Part shown: positions 1 to 9,130 of the stretch, one piece after another | Numbering within the stretch: position 1 is the first letter of the stretch | Layout: every line of letters begins with the position of its first letter | Translations under genes and position numbers: made by a program | Source of the DNA: Sphingomonas jatrophae | Lineage (GTDB): Bacteria > Pseudomonadota > Alphaproteobacteria > Sphingomonadales > Sphingomonadaceae | DNA length: 64,000 nt | Assembly: GCF_900113315.1 (NCBI RefSeq) | Contig: NZ_FOZG01000001.1 | Location: forward strand, 1,364,001-1,428,000 | Direction of reading: 5' to 3' | The notes under the pieces: model-generated | Databases searched by the model: none | The model's input: only the letters and a program-made list of their open reading frames with translations | Told to the model about the DNA's origin: nothing

Positions 1-987
1 GCCTTCCAGCTCGCGCACGTTCGCGCTGATCCGGCGGGCGAGGAACATCGCCACCTCGTCGGGCACGCGCGCGTCGGGCATCTGCTCCAGCTTCTTGCAG
101 ATGATGTTGTAGCGCAGCTCGAAGTCGGCCGGGTTCACGTCCGCGACGAGGCCCCACGACAGGCGCGAGAGGATGCGCGACTCGATCCCCTCCAGCGATT
201 GCGGGCTGCGATCCGCGGTGATGACGAGACGGCGGCCCGCGCCGATGATCTCGTTCATCGTGTGGAAGAATTCTTCCTGCGTGCTGTCCTTGCCGGCGAT
301 GAACTGCACATCGTCGATCATCAGCAGGTCGGCCGCGCGCAGCCGCGCCTTGAAGCTGTACGTATCCTTCGCGCGCATTGCCGCGACGAACTCGAACATG
401 AACTTCTCGGCCGACATGTAGATCACCCGCGCGCCCGGCCGGGCGGCGAGGAAATCATGGCCGATGGCGTGCATCAGGTGCGTCTTGCCGAGCCCCGTGC
501 CGCCATGGAGGAAGAGCGGGTTGAAGCCGATCGGCCCGTCCGCTGCCATCGCCTTGGCGGCGTTATAGGCCATCTCATTGGCCTTGCCGACGACGAAGCT
601 GTCGAACCGGTAACGCGGATCGAGCGCGGGCGGCGCTTCCGCCGGTTCCTCCGCCACCACGGCCGCGGCCGGTGGCGCGACGGGCGCAGTCTCGAACAGT
701 GCAGGCGCCAGCGGCGCCGTACCCGCTTCCACCGCGATGCTGCGCACCGCCGGCCAGGTTGCGCGCCACGCGGCGGCGAGGTGATCCTGATAATGGTTGG
801 CGACCCAGCCCGCCATGAACGGCGATGCGGCCAGCAGCGTCAGCCGCCCGCTCGCCGGATCGAAGCCGCCGAGCGCCAGCGGCTTCAGCCAATGCTCGAA
901 CGGCCGTGCGCCGATCGAGCGGCGCAGCGAATCGCACACCGCGCCCCACGCGGCCGCCAGCGCCGCCGCATCCTCGCACGGCGCCAT
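1..987 (-). CDS. dnaA: Chromosomal replication initiator DnaA (3' part beyond the window)
   Basis: AAA+ initiator that binds DnaA boxes and opens oriC. About 329 N-terminal residues are visible. Domain I is recognisable near residues 5-70 by its spaced Trp/Phe pattern, with WLKPL and FMAGWVANHY. A Pro/Ala-rich linker follows, then the AAA+ core beginning at DPRYRFDSFVVG near residue 123. Walker A GGTGLGKT lies near 162-169 and Walker B LLMIDDVQF near 222. The DNA-binding domain IV lies outside the window. The ATG at 985-987 is the only in-frame ATG before domain I. Transcription is leftward, after rpsT and its terminator, so dnaA probably has its own promoter in the 988-1383 gap. Confidence 0.95.
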   Translation of the reverse strand, partial: MAPCEDAAALAAAWGAVCDSLRRSIGARPFEHWLKPLALGGFDPASGRLTLLAASPFMAGWVANHYQDHLAAAWRATWPAVRSIAVEAGTAPLAPALFETAPVAPPAAAVVAEEPAEAPPALDPRYRFDSFVVGKANEMAYNAAKAMAADGPIGFNPLFLHGGTGLGKTHLMHAIGHDFLAARPGARVIYMSAEKFMFEFVAAMRAKDTYSFKARLRAADLLMIDDVQFIAGKDSTQEEFFHTMNEIIGAGRRLVITADRSPQSLEGIESRILSRLSWGLVADVNPADFELRYNIICKKLEQMPDARVPDEVAMFLARRISANVRELEG

Positions 988-1383
988 GCCGGAGGCCGGC
1001 CCCCGGGCATCACCATCGATCTCGCCCGTTCGCGCCACGCAAATTCCCTCGTTCGCGGGTGAGCCCTCTCACCCCCGTTGACGACATGACTATCCGGTGC
1101 GCGGCGGCCCCCCGCCTGCGCCACTTGCTGCCCTGTTCCGCTAAGCCAGCCGGGAGATTCGCCCGGCGGCTGGGAGGCCGAATAAAGAGGCAGCCGCGGG
1201 TTCGATCAAGCCCCGGTCGGGTCACAAAAGCTAAATATACCGCCTTGACACCCGAACCGCCCGGAAATCCGGCACCGGCCGAATTCTAATCGCAATTACA
1301 ATGGCTTGGCCCCGACCTCAGACACGAATCGCGCGATTCCCGCAGCTTCGCCGCATCGGTTCAAGACAGGCTCCGGACAAAGC
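988..1383. other. Intergenic region upstream of dnaA
   Basis: About 400 bases with no convincing gene. Open frames here are high-GC shadows. The stretch around 1230-1300 is locally AT-richer (tctaatcgcaattacaatgg) and is the natural place for the leftward dnaA promoter. I see no consensus TTATCCACA DnaA boxes, so there is no evidence of an origin here. Confidence 0.6.
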
Positions 1384-1417
1384 AAAGCCCGCCGCGGAGC
1401 GATCCGCGGCGGGCTTT
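1384..1417. terminator. Perfect 15-bp hairpin terminator after rpsT
   Basis: Stem arms at 1384-1398 and 1403-1417 are perfect reverse complements around a 4-base loop (gcga). The arms end in aaa/ttt, so either strand yields a GC stem closing in U residues. It lies 22 bp beyond the rpsT stop codon and separates rpsT from dnaA, both read leftward. Confidence 0.85.
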
Positions 1418-1439
1418 CCGAATGCTCGACCGGCAGGCG

Positions 1440-1703
1440 TTATGCCAGCGCGGAGACCGCCTTGGTCAGGCGCGCGAACTTCCGCGAGGCGGTGTTCTTG
1501 TGCATCACGCCCTTGGACACGCCGCGCTGGATCTCCGGCTGCGCCGCTGCCAGCGCCGCGACTGCCGCCGCCTTGTCGCCCGCGCCGATCGCCGACTCGA
1601 CCTTCTTCACGAAGGTCCGGACGCGGCTGACGCGCGCCCCGTTGATCTCGGCCCGGCGGCCGTTGCGGCGGATGCGCTTCTTGGCTTGCGGCGTGTTCGC
1701 CAT
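1440..1703 (-). CDS. rpsT: 30S ribosomal protein S20
   Basis: Primary 16S rRNA-binding protein of the small subunit. It has 87 residues, the usual S20 length, and is strongly basic and Ala-rich. The characteristic start [17 protein letters not shown] and the [15 protein letters not shown] segment near the C-terminus are present. It stands alone between mutM upstream and dnaA downstream, all leftward, and is followed by a perfect hairpin terminator. Confidence 0.97.
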   Translation of the reverse strand: MANTPQAKKRIRRNGRRAEINGARVSRVRTFVKKVESAIGAGDKAAAVAALAAAQPEIQRGVSKGVMHKNTASRKFARLTKAVSALA

Positions 1704-1811
1704 GCGACTGCTGGTCCCTCGACTGATCTCAAAATGAAAACGGCGCGGAGCACGCGTGGAAAGCGTGCCGCACCGGACAGACGGGCCCCCTAGCGCAAGG
1801 CAGCGCTCGGG

Positions 1812-2627
1812 TCAACGCTGGCAGGCACGGCACCAGAAGGTCGATCGCCCGCCATCCACGCGCCGCTCGACGATGCCGCGCCCGCATGGACAGGGCTCGC
1901 CCTCGCGGCCATAGACCCGGAACTGCTTGGAGAAATAGCCGAGCTGCCCATCGGGTGCGGCATAGTCGCGCAGCGTCGATCCGCCCGCATCGATCGCCGC
2001 GAGCAGCACCTGCCGCACCGCCGCCGCCAGCCGGTCGAGCGCCGCGCGCGCAATCTGCCCGGCGGGCTTGGTCGGTGCGATTCGCGCAAGGTTCAGCGCC
2101 TCGCACACATAGATGTTGCCGAGCCCGGCGACGATCCGCTGGTCGAGCAGCAGCGGCTTGACCGGCGCCACCCGCCCCTCGAACGCCCGCGCCAGATGCG
2201 CGCCGGTGAAGCTCTTGCCCAGCGGCTCAGGCCCCAGCGCCGCAAAGGGCGGCCACGCCGCAACGTCCGCCGTCGCCACCAGATCGAGCGATCCGAATCG
2301 GCGCGGGTCGTTGAGCGCCAGCCGCCGTCCGCCATCCGTCTCGATCACCAGATGGTCGTGCGCCCCGATCTCCGCCGGATCGATCCGCCACCGGCCCGAC
2401 ATGCCGAGATGGAAGATCAGCGTGTCGCCGCGATCCGTGTCGATCAGCCCATATTTCGCCCGGCGCCCCAGCCCCGTCACCGCGGCGCCGGTCAGCCGCT
2501 GGCGCAGGTCCGGCGGGATGGCGCGACGGATGTCGGCGCGCCGCGGCTCGACCAGCGTCAGCCGCGCGCCGTCCAGCACGGGCCGCAGCCCGCGCACGGT
2601 GGTCTCGACTTCGGGTAGCTCAGGCAC
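1812..2627 (-). CDS. mutM: Formamidopyrimidine-DNA glycosylase
   Basis: Base-excision repair enzyme that removes 8-oxoguanine and ring-opened purines and also has AP-lyase activity. It has 271 residues, a normal length. The protein begins MPELPEVET, with the catalytic Pro2 after Met removal and Glu3 present. The C-terminus carries the zinc finger with the pairs CPCG and CRAC ending CRACQR. H2TH segment residues, including GLGNIY, are seen in the middle. It is divergent from ubiE with one small gene between. Confidence 0.96.
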   Translation of the reverse strand: MPELPEVETTVRGLRPVLDGARLTLVEPRRADIRRAIPPDLRQRLTGAAVTGLGRRAKYGLIDTDRGDTLIFHLGMSGRWRIDPAEIGAHDHLVIETDGGRRLALNDPRRFGSLDLVATADVAAWPPFAALGPEPLGKSFTGAHLARAFEGRVAPVKPLLLDQRIVAGLGNIYVCEALNLARIAPTKPAGQIARAALDRLAAAVRQVLLAAIDAGGSTLRDYAAPDGQLGYFSKQFRVYGREGEPCPCGRGIVERRVDGGRSTFWCRACQR

Positions 2628-2668
2628 TGGGGCGAACTAGGCCAGCGCGGCGCTCCACGCAAACGCCT

Positions 2669-2911
2669 CTACTCCTCCAGCGCTGCCAGGATCATCCGCT
2701 CCCACACGGCCGGGTCGCCCGCCGCCGCCATCCGCCGGTCGGGCTCCCGCAGCGTCTTCAACACCGCGATTGCGTCCGCGCGATAGTCGCGCCACGCCGC
2801 GTCCACCGCCGGCCCGGCCGATTCCTGGTCGCCGCCCGCATTGGCGCTCAGCCGCTGCCCGGCGAGCACGCGCGCCACCCGCTCGATCACGGGGCCGGTC
2901 GAAATGTCCAT
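2669..2911 (-). CDS. Small conserved hypothetical protein (80 aa)
   Basis: Begins MDISTGPVIERVARVLAGQRLS and ends MILAALEE. It is mainly helical and acidic, with no motif I recognise. I chose the ATG at 2911 because residues before it in the longer open frame are low-complexity and overlap the ubiE upstream region; an upstream frame reaches 3031. It lies between mutM and the divergent ubiE. Codon use looks like its neighbours, which favours a real gene of unknown function. Confidence 0.65.
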   Translation of the reverse strand: MDISTGPVIERVARVLAGQRLSANAGGDQESAGPAVDAAWRDYRADAIAVLKTLREPDRRMAAAGDPAVWERMILAALEE

Positions 2912-3020
2912 GGCGTTTCCTCCCTCTTCCTCTGCCCCCATCAACCGCCGAGGCGCGTCCCGGCTCCGCCTCCGAAACAAGCTCTTCGCTTGCAGCCCGC
3001 GCGGCCCTAAGGGGTGGAGC

Positions 3021-3752
3021 ATGAGCGACACCGTCTCCTTCGGCTATACCGACGTCACCCCTTCCGAGAAGACCGCGCGCGTCGGCGACGTGTTCCGCTC
3101 GGTCGCGGCCCGCTACGATCTGATGAACGATGCCATGTCGGGTGGCATGCACCGGCTGTGGAAGGATCATTTCGTCCGCCGCGTCGCGCCCCGTCCCGGC
3201 GAGCAGATCCTCGACATGGCCGGCGGGACGGGCGACATCGCCTTCCGCCTCGCCGCCCGCGGCACGCGCGTGACGGTGGCGGACATCAACGCCGCGATGC
3301 TCGAGGTCGGCATGCAGCGCGCGACCAAGCGCGGCATCAACGGCCTCGTCTGGACGGAAGCGAATGCGGAGGTGCTCGCCTTCCCCGATCGCCAGTTCGA
3401 TGCCTACACCATCGCCTTCGGCATCCGGAACGTCACCGATATTCCCGCAGCGCTCCGCGAGGCGCGGCGCGTGCTGAAGCGTGGCGGCCGCTTCTTCTGC
3501 CTCGAATTCTCGACGACGACATGGCCCGGCTTCGCCGACGTCTACGATGCCTATTCGCACCGCCTCGTGCCGAAGCTCGGCAAGCTGCTCGCCAATGACG
3601 AGGCCAGCTACCGCTACCTGATCGAGTCGATCCGCCGCTTCCCCGACATGCCCGCCTTCAAGGCGATGATCGAGGAGGCCGGCTTCGTGCAGGTGAAGGC
3701 GGAGCCGATCCTCGGCGGCCTCGTCGCGATCCACAGCGGCTGGAAGATCTGA
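3021..3752 (+). CDS. ubiE: Ubiquinone/menaquinone C-methyltransferase UbiE
   Basis: SAM-dependent C-methyltransferase of the ubiquinone pathway, 243 residues. It starts MSDTVSFGYTDVT and has the UbiE signature FRSVAARYDLMNDAMSGGMHRLWK. The SAM-binding motif is ILDMAGGTGDIAFRL near residues 67-80, and the C-terminus IHSGWKI is typical. The start at 3021 follows a purine-rich aaggggtggagc. A longer open frame back to 2841 is not supported. The ubiB GTG lies 7 bp downstream, so the two form an operon for one pathway. Confidence 0.96.
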   Translation: MSDTVSFGYTDVTPSEKTARVGDVFRSVAARYDLMNDAMSGGMHRLWKDHFVRRVAPRPGEQILDMAGGTGDIAFRLAARGTRVTVADINAAMLEVGMQRATKRGINGLVWTEANAEVLAFPDRQFDAYTIAFGIRNVTDIPAALREARRVLKRGGRFFCLEFSTTTWPGFADVYDAYSHRLVPKLGKLLANDEASYRYLIESIRRFPDMPAFKAMIEEAGFVQVKAEPILGGLVAIHSGWKI

Positions 3753-3759
3753 CCGTCGC

Positions 3760-5295
3760 GTGACGCAGCCCATCGTTCACGCCTGGCGCCTCGCCAAATG
3801 GGGCCGCACGCTCGCCCGCCACGGCGCGCTGCGCGGGATCGAGCGCGATCCGCTCGCCCCGCCGCTGGTCCGCCGCGCCGCGCGCATCCTCCGCATCGGC
3901 GCGCGCCTGCCGGCCGAGCCCGCTTATGCCGATGCGCTGGAGGCGATCGGCCCCGCCGCGATCAAGCTCGGCCAGACGCTCGCCACCCGGCCCGACCTCG
4001 TCGGCGAGGCGGCGGCGCGCGATCTCACGCGCCTGCAGGACAATCTGCCGCCCGTCCCCTTCGCCGCGATCCGCGCGGAGATCGAGGGCAGCTTCCTCCG
4101 TCCGCTCGACACCCTGTTCGCCGAGATCGAGGAGCGGCCGGTCGGCGCCGCCTCGATCGCGCAGGTCCACCGCGCCGTCACGCATGATGGCCGCCGCGTT
4201 GCCGTGAAGGTGCTGCGGCCGGGCGTCGATGCCGAGTTCGCCCGCGCCATCGACACCTACGAATGGGCCGCCGCGCAACTCGAAGCCCGCGGCGGCGACG
4301 AGGCGGCCCGGCTCCGCCCGCGCATGGTGATCGCCACCTTCCGCCGCTGGACCGCGCGCGAGCTGGACCTGCGGCGCGAAGCCGCCTCCGCCTCCGAACT
4401 GGCCGAGCGGATGGCGGCGGAGCCGGGCTTCGCCGTTCCCGCGATCGACTGGCAGCGCACCTCCGGCCGCGTGCTGACGCTGGAATGGATCGACGGCACC
4501 AAGCTGTCGAACCGCGCCGGCCTGATCGCCGCCGGCCACGATCTGCCGGCACTCGCCCGCACGCTGATCCGCTCCTTCCTGCGCCAGGCGATCGCCGAAG
4601 GCTTCTTCCATGCGGACATGCACCAGGGCAATCTGTTCGCCCGCGCCGATGGCACGCTGGTGGCGATCGATTTCGGCATCATGGGCCGGATCGATCGGCG
4701 CGCCCGCGTCTGGCTGGCGGAGATCCTCTACGGCCTGATCACCGGCAATTACCGCCGCGTCGCCGAAATCCACTTCGAGGCGCAATACGTCCCCGCCCAC
4801 CACGATGTCGGCGAGTTCGCCACCGCTCTGCGCGCCGTCGGGGAGCCGATGCGCGGCCTGCCGGTCAAGGAGATGTCGATCGGCCGGATGCTCGACGGCC
4901 TGTTCGCCATTACCCGCGATTTCGACATGCAGGTCCAGCCGCATCTGCTGCTGCTGCAGAAGACGATGGTGATGGTGGAGGGCGTCGCCACCTCGCTCGA
5001 TCCCGACATCAACCTGTGGGACGCCGCCGCCCCGTACGTCCGCGAATGGATCCGGAGCGAGCTCGGCCCCGAGGCGTGGCTGGCCGACCGCATCGTCGAG
5101 GACGTGCAGACGCTCGCCCGCCTGCCCGATCTCGTCCGCCGCATCGAGGCGCGCTACCCCGCCCCCGGCGGCGCTCCCCCTGCCCCGCCCTTGCCCGAGG
5201 TGCGTGTGGTGCGCCTCGGCGGCGGCTGGCGCTATACGGCCGTCGCGATCGCCGCAGCCTTGGCGGGCGCCGCGGCGACATGGCTGTTCGGCTGA
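3760..5295 (+). CDS. ubiB: UbiB-family atypical kinase/ATPase, ubiquinone biosynthesis
   Basis: Membrane-associated ABC1/ADCK-type ATPase needed for ubiquinone synthesis. It has 511 residues from a GTG start. Visible signatures are the KxGQ-type AIKLGQTLATRPDL near residue 67, VAVKVLRPGV near 148, HADMHQGNLF with the catalytic-loop Asp near 285, and AIDFGIMGRID as the metal-binding DFG equivalent near 303. A C-terminal hydrophobic segment after residue 490 is the usual anchor. It is cotranscribed with ubiE. Confidence 0.95.
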   Translation: MTQPIVHAWRLAKWGRTLARHGALRGIERDPLAPPLVRRAARILRIGARLPAEPAYADALEAIGPAAIKLGQTLATRPDLVGEAAARDLTRLQDNLPPVPFAAIRAEIEGSFLRPLDTLFAEIEERPVGAASIAQVHRAVTHDGRRVAVKVLRPGVDAEFARAIDTYEWAAAQLEARGGDEAARLRPRMVIATFRRWTARELDLRREAASASELAERMAAEPGFAVPAIDWQRTSGRVLTLEWIDGTKLSNRAGLIAAGHDLPALARTLIRSFLRQAIAEGFFHADMHQGNLFARADGTLVAIDFGIMGRIDRRARVWLAEILYGLITGNYRRVAEIHFEAQYVPAHHDVGEFATALRAVGEPMRGLPVKEMSIGRMLDGLFAITRDFDMQVQPHLLLLQKTMVMVEGVATSLDPDINLWDAAAPYVREWIRSELGPEAWLADRIVEDVQTLARLPDLVRRIEARYPAPGGAPPAPPLPEVRVVRLGGGWRYTAVAIAAALAGAAATWLFG

Positions 5296-5340
5296 GCGGC
5301 GCCCGGCGATGCGCCGTGCTTCCATTTTAAAAGACGTTCG

Positions 5341-5946
5341 ATGAGGATGCTGGCCGGCGTGGCGCTGGGGCTCGTCACGGGTTTTATCCTCGCACTCAGG
5401 CCGTGGCAGCAGCCCCGCTCCGATTATACGGCGCTGCGCGAGGATTTCGTGCGCTCCAATCTCGAACTGGCCATGCCTGCGGACACGCTGGTGCTGGGTG
5501 ACAGCGTTAGCGAATCGGTCAACTTCGAGCAGGTCTGCGGCACCACGTTCAATGCCGGTATCGGTGGCGCGAAGGTGCCCGATGCTGCGCGTCTGGCGCC
5601 GCTGGCCCTGGCACGCATCCGCCCGCGTACGGTCATCCTCGCCATCGGCACCAACCATTTCTGGGACGGGCCGGCGCTCACCGACGCGTTCAGGCGGGAC
5701 TATCTCGCGCTCGCGCGCAGTCTGCCGGGTCGCAAGATAATCGTCGGCGTCCCGAACAGCGCACCGGCCTCGGCCTTCATGCGGCAGGTCGCGGCGGAGC
5801 TTGGCGCCTCTTACGTGGCTCCCCTGACCGGCAAGCTCACCAGGGATGGCGTGCATCTCACCATAGCAGGGGCTCGTCTCTACCGTGACCGCATCGCCGC
5901 GGCCTGCGCGATGACGAGGGCGGGTGCAGGCTCAACCTCTTCGTAA
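5341..5946 (+). CDS. SGNH-hydrolase-like exported protein
   Basis: The 201 residues begin with a hydrophobic signal anchor (MLAGVALGLVTGFILAL). The fold follows: block I LVLGDSVSE with the nucleophile Ser near 56, an AIGTNHFW stretch in the block III position, and block V DGVHLT with the catalytic Asp and His near 170. Such proteins work in the periplasm on O-acyl groups of polysaccharides. The acyltransferase-3 gene begins 23 bp downstream. Many OafA-type proteins carry an SGNH domain fused behind the membrane acyltransferase, so this looks like a split version. Substrate unknown. Confidence 0.72.
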   Translation: MRMLAGVALGLVTGFILALRPWQQPRSDYTALREDFVRSNLELAMPADTLVLGDSVSESVNFEQVCGTTFNAGIGGAKVPDAARLAPLALARIRPRTVILAIGTNHFWDGPALTDAFRRDYLALARSLPGRKIIVGVPNSAPASAFMRQVAAELGASYVAPLTGKLTRDGVHLTIAGARLYRDRIAAACAMTRAGAGSTSS

Positions 5947-5969
5947 GGCTGCATCGCTAGGCAGCCCGC

Positions 5970-7043
5970 ATGCCCATTCGCGACAGACTGGCCTGCCTCG
6001 ATGCGCTTCGTGCGATCGCGGCGGCCATCGTCGTGGTCCATCATGCCGGTCCGATGCTGTTCGGCAGCATGCTGCTTCCCCGCGGCTATCTGGCGGTCGA
6101 TTTCTTCTTCATGCTGTCCGGCTTCGTCATGGCGCACGCTTATGACGATCGCCTGCGCGAGGGCCTCAGCGGCACCGCGATGCTTCGCGCGCGCATCGTG
6201 CGGCTCTATCCGACGATCGCGATCGGCATCCTCGCTGCCGCCGCCGTGATGCTGGCGACGGGATCGGATCCGGTGCAGACCCTGTTCCTGCTCACGACCT
6301 GCCTGCTGTTCATCCCCGTCGCCACCGCGCCGGACAACGCCATCTTCCTGCTGGACGGGGTGCAATGGTCGTTGCTGTTCGAACTGGTGGCGAATGGCGC
6401 CCACACCCGTCTTTACCGTCTGTCGGACCGGAGCCTGGCCCTGCTCACCGGCATCGCTGCGCTCGCGACGGTCGCCGCCTGCCGCGCTCACGGCTCTCTC
6501 GGGATCGGCGATGTCGCCGCCACCTTTGCCGGTGGGCTCGTCCGTGTCGCTTTCCCCTATCTGAGCGGCATGCTGCTCCACCGCCTCTATCGATCCGGCG
6601 CGCTTACAGTCACCCGGATCGACGCGCGGGGCTGCGCCGTGGTGCTGTGCGCGCTGCTGAGCCTGCCCGCCGCCACCCTGTGGTGGGCCGATGCCGCGGT
6701 GGTGATCCTCGCCTTCCCGATGCTGCTGGCCAACGCCGTCAGGGCGCGGACGGAGGGGATGGTGCTTACGCTGAGCGAGGTGGGCGGCCGCCTGTCCTAT
6801 CCGCTCTACGCGCTGCACCTGCCCGCACTCTCGGCGACGGTCGCGCTCGCCACCGCCTCCGGGCTTAAGACAGGCGCGCTGCCGATGTTCGCGGGGTGTG
6901 CGGCCGCCCTGCTGCTCGCCATCGCGACGCACGCCTTGCTTCACCGCCGCCCGTGGCGCGCCTCGCCTTGGCGGTCGCGGGCAAAGCAATCGCTGTTGCA
7001 CGGCTGGCGCACGATCATCCGGGCGGACGGCGCACTCCGCTAG
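5970..7043 (+). CDS. Acyltransferase-3 family membrane protein (OafA-like)
   Basis: Integral membrane acyltransferase predicted to move acetyl groups across the inner membrane onto an extracellular glycan. It has 357 residues and about ten hydrophobic segments. The family start LDALRAIAAAIVVVHHAG holds the catalytic-type His, FFFMLSGFVMA follows, and RARIVRLYP matches the conserved RxxRxxP. The C-terminus is basic. It lies directly behind the SGNH gene, the likely periplasmic partner. Glycan substrate unknown. Confidence 0.85.
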   Translation: MPIRDRLACLDALRAIAAAIVVVHHAGPMLFGSMLLPRGYLAVDFFFMLSGFVMAHAYDDRLREGLSGTAMLRARIVRLYPTIAIGILAAAAVMLATGSDPVQTLFLLTTCLLFIPVATAPDNAIFLLDGVQWSLLFELVANGAHTRLYRLSDRSLALLTGIAALATVAACRAHGSLGIGDVAATFAGGLVRVAFPYLSGMLLHRLYRSGALTVTRIDARGCAVVLCALLSLPAATLWWADAAVVILAFPMLLANAVRARTEGMVLTLSEVGGRLSYPLYALHLPALSATVALATASGLKTGALPMFAGCAAALLLAIATHALLHRRPWRASPWRSRAKQSLLHGWRTIIRADGALR

Positions 7044-7079
7044 ACGATCGGCAGAGCGTCTCGACCATCCGCGCCCTGA

Positions 7080-8183
7080 TCAGCGCCGCTGGCCGGACTG
7101 CTCCCACATCCATCCGCCCAGTCGCGCGGCGATCCTGCCCAGGCGCCCGCGCAACAGCAGCACGTCGACGATCTCCGGCCCCGCCTTGGCGCCGATGGTG
7201 CTCTTGTAGCCGCTGTCGCCCGCCCCCCAGTCGATCATGCGGATGCCGCGCGACTGCCCGTCGACGATGTTGCGATAATAAAGGCACTTGCCCGGCGAGT
7301 GCTTCGCCACGGCCGGGTCATAGCTGTTGGCGATGGCATAGCGCACCGACCCGCTGTCGATGTCGAAGCTGTAGGCGGTCGGCCGCCCGTCGATCCGCAG
7401 CAGCGCCACGTTCATCCGCGCCGCCTGCGCCGGATCGGCGGCCAGCGCCTCCCACAGCGCCCGGTGCGACGAGTTCAGGAACTTCGCGTCGAGGCTGTCC
7501 GAATGCCAGCTGCGCGCCTCGATCTCGGCCAGCGCATCGAACAGCGCCGGGCTCCAGTCGCGCCCGCAATGGAACGCCCAGTCGGGCTCGCCATGGCTGG
7601 CCAGATGTTTCTCGTGGAAGCGGTTCTTCTTGAGGGTCGAGGTTCGCGGGAAGCCGCCCCCCGGCGCGGGCAGGTCGAGCCGGTAGCTCGTCGCGATGCG
7701 GCGGACGATGGCGGTCCACCCCGCCTCCGGGGCCGCCGCCATCAGCGCGCGATAGGCAGGGTCGTCGGCATAGACCGGCCCCAGCCGCCACGCCGGCCCC
7801 AAAGCGCGCCGCGCGATAGGCGATTGCAGCAGCACGCGCATGTCCGCGCGCCGCTGCCCCTCGGCCACGGGAAAGCTGCGGAACGGCCAATAGGCACCCG
7901 GCACCGCCGAAAGCCCCGGCCGCAGCCGCACCAGCGGCAGCGCGATGGTCGCCACGCCGTCGCGCCAGAAGGCGATGGTGCGCATCGGCCGGTTGCCTGC
8001 CGCGGCGGCGAACCAGCTGCGCGTCAGGAAGCGGCGCGATGGGGCGGCGATGCCGGCCACCGCATCGATCGCCGCACTGCCCCCTTCCACCACGGTCACT
8101 TCCGGCCCGCGGCCGGGTGCTGTCAGGATGGGCGACATTTCCATCAGCGGCCTGCGCCCCCTTGCCACGCGACGTTTCCACAT
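7080..8183 (-). CDS. GNAT acyltransferase of the CelD/BcsL (FemAB-like) family
   Basis: The 367-residue cytoplasmic protein has the two-lobed FemAB-like GNAT pattern seen in proteins annotated as involved in cellulose or exopolysaccharide synthesis. Recognisable parts are RSWFAAAAGNRPMRTIAFW near the N-terminus, the basic TLKKNRFHEKHL segment near 210, VALLRIDGRPTAYSFDI near 275, and YDPAVAKHSPGKCLYYRNI with MIDWGAGDSGYKSTIGA near the end. It is convergent with the acyltransferase-3 gene. ATG alternatives at 8183 and 8144 both fit. Confidence 0.75.
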   Translation of the reverse strand: MWKRRVARGRRPLMEMSPILTAPGRGPEVTVVEGGSAAIDAVAGIAAPSRRFLTRSWFAAAAGNRPMRTIAFWRDGVATIALPLVRLRPGLSAVPGAYWPFRSFPVAEGQRRADMRVLLQSPIARRALGPAWRLGPVYADDPAYRALMAAAPEAGWTAIVRRIATSYRLDLPAPGGGFPRTSTLKKNRFHEKHLASHGEPDWAFHCGRDWSPALFDALAEIEARSWHSDSLDAKFLNSSHRALWEALAADPAQAARMNVALLRIDGRPTAYSFDIDSGSVRYAIANSYDPAVAKHSPGKCLYYRNIVDGQSRGIRMIDWGAGDSGYKSTIGAKAGPEIVDVLLLRGRLGRIAARLGGWMWEQSGQRR

Positions 8184-8261
8184 CGCCGCTAGCGCTTGAG
8201 GCTTGCGATGGGGTTAAGGCCTTGCGCGCACCCTCCCGATCCGGCCAACACCTGCACGATC

Positions 8262-8732
8262 ATGAATCCGTTGCCCGTCATTGCCGTCAGCCAGATGGCC
8301 CATACGCTCCAGTCCGCTCTGCCGCCTGTGTTCCTGATCGCAGGGATCGCAGGATTGCTGAACGTGATGACCGGCCGGCTCGGCCGCGCAGTGGATCGCG
8401 CCCGCCGGCTGGCGAGCGAGTTCACGCCCGCTGATCATCCCGATCATGCCCGGCAGGTGTGGGAGCTGCGCATCCTCGATCGCCGCATCATGCTGGCGAA
8501 CGTCGCGATCCAGATGTGCGCCGCCTCAGCCGCTCTGATCTGCGCGGTGGTCGCCGGCATGTTCGTCGCGACGCTGGCGAAGCTCGGCTTCGCGCGGACG
8601 ATGGCGGTGGCGTTCATCGTCGCGATGCTGCTGCTGATCCTCGGCCTCGCCCTCTTCATCATCGAGGTGCGCACTGCCGCCGCGGCGCTGCGCGTCGAGG
8701 ACGAATATCTCGAACGAAGGGGACGGCGATGA
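8262..8732 (+). CDS. DUF2721 family membrane protein
   Basis: The 156-residue protein opens MNPLPVIAVSQMAHTLQSAL and continues PPVFLIAGIAGLLNVMTGRLGRAVDRAR, the DUF2721 pattern. Hydrophobic spans lie near residues 20-38, 85-108 and 115-140. No function is known for the family. The frame is open back to 8196, but the 22 extra residues do not resemble the family. Its TGA overlaps the ATG of the next gene by 4 bp, so the two are translationally coupled. Confidence 0.82.
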   Translation: MNPLPVIAVSQMAHTLQSALPPVFLIAGIAGLLNVMTGRLGRAVDRARRLASEFTPADHPDHARQVWELRILDRRIMLANVAIQMCAASAALICAVVAGMFVATLAKLGFARTMAVAFIVAMLLLILGLALFIIEVRTAAAALRVEDEYLERRGRR

Positions 8733-9130
8733 GCCCGCAAACGGAGCAGCGCTTGTGGCAGGCGGTGGCGGGCCTCGCCTGCCTCGTGCCGCTGCTGGCG
8801 GGTGGCGACGGCGTGCTGCGCGGCGTCCGGATGGTGCACGGCCCCCTGCTGCCCGATCTGGACAGCCACTTCCGCTATCTGTCGGGCATCTTTCTCGGCG
8901 TTGGCGTCGCCTTCGCCTGTGCGGTCGTTCGGATCGACCGGCCACGCGCCGGAAACCTGTTTCGCCTGCTGTGTGGGCTCGTCATCTGCGGCGGCCTCGC
9001 CCGGCTCGCCTCGCTCATCGCGGTCGGCCCGCCCGGCCCCGGCCACCTGTTCGGCCTCGGCATGGAGCTCGGTGTCGTGCCGCTGCTGGCGCTCTGGCAG
9101 GCGCGGGTCGAGCGTCGCACAAAAGGTTAG
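8729..9130 (+). CDS. DUF4345-type small membrane protein
   Basis: 133 residues with four likely transmembrane segments. HFRYLSGIFLGVGVAF in the middle and ARLASLIAVGPPGPGHLFGLGMELGVVPLLALWQ at the end match DUF4345 proteins. Function unknown. Coupled to the preceding gene by an ATGA overlap. Confidence 0.75.
   Translation: MSPQTEQRLWQAVAGLACLVPLLAGGDGVLRGVRMVHGPLLPDLDSHFRYLSGIFLGVGVAFACAVVRIDRPRAGNLFRLLCGLVICGGLARLASLIAVGPPGPGHLFGLGMELGVVPLLALWQARVERRTKG

Noticed and set aside
988-1383. Possible chromosomal origin upstream of dnaA
   Set aside because: No clustered DnaA boxes or AT-rich unwinding element is visible; dnaA is often remote from oriC in alphaproteobacteria.
3658-5856. A 732-codon leftward open frame opposite ubiB
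   Set aside because: Antisense shadow of ubiB and the SGNH gene; no domain and wrong composition.
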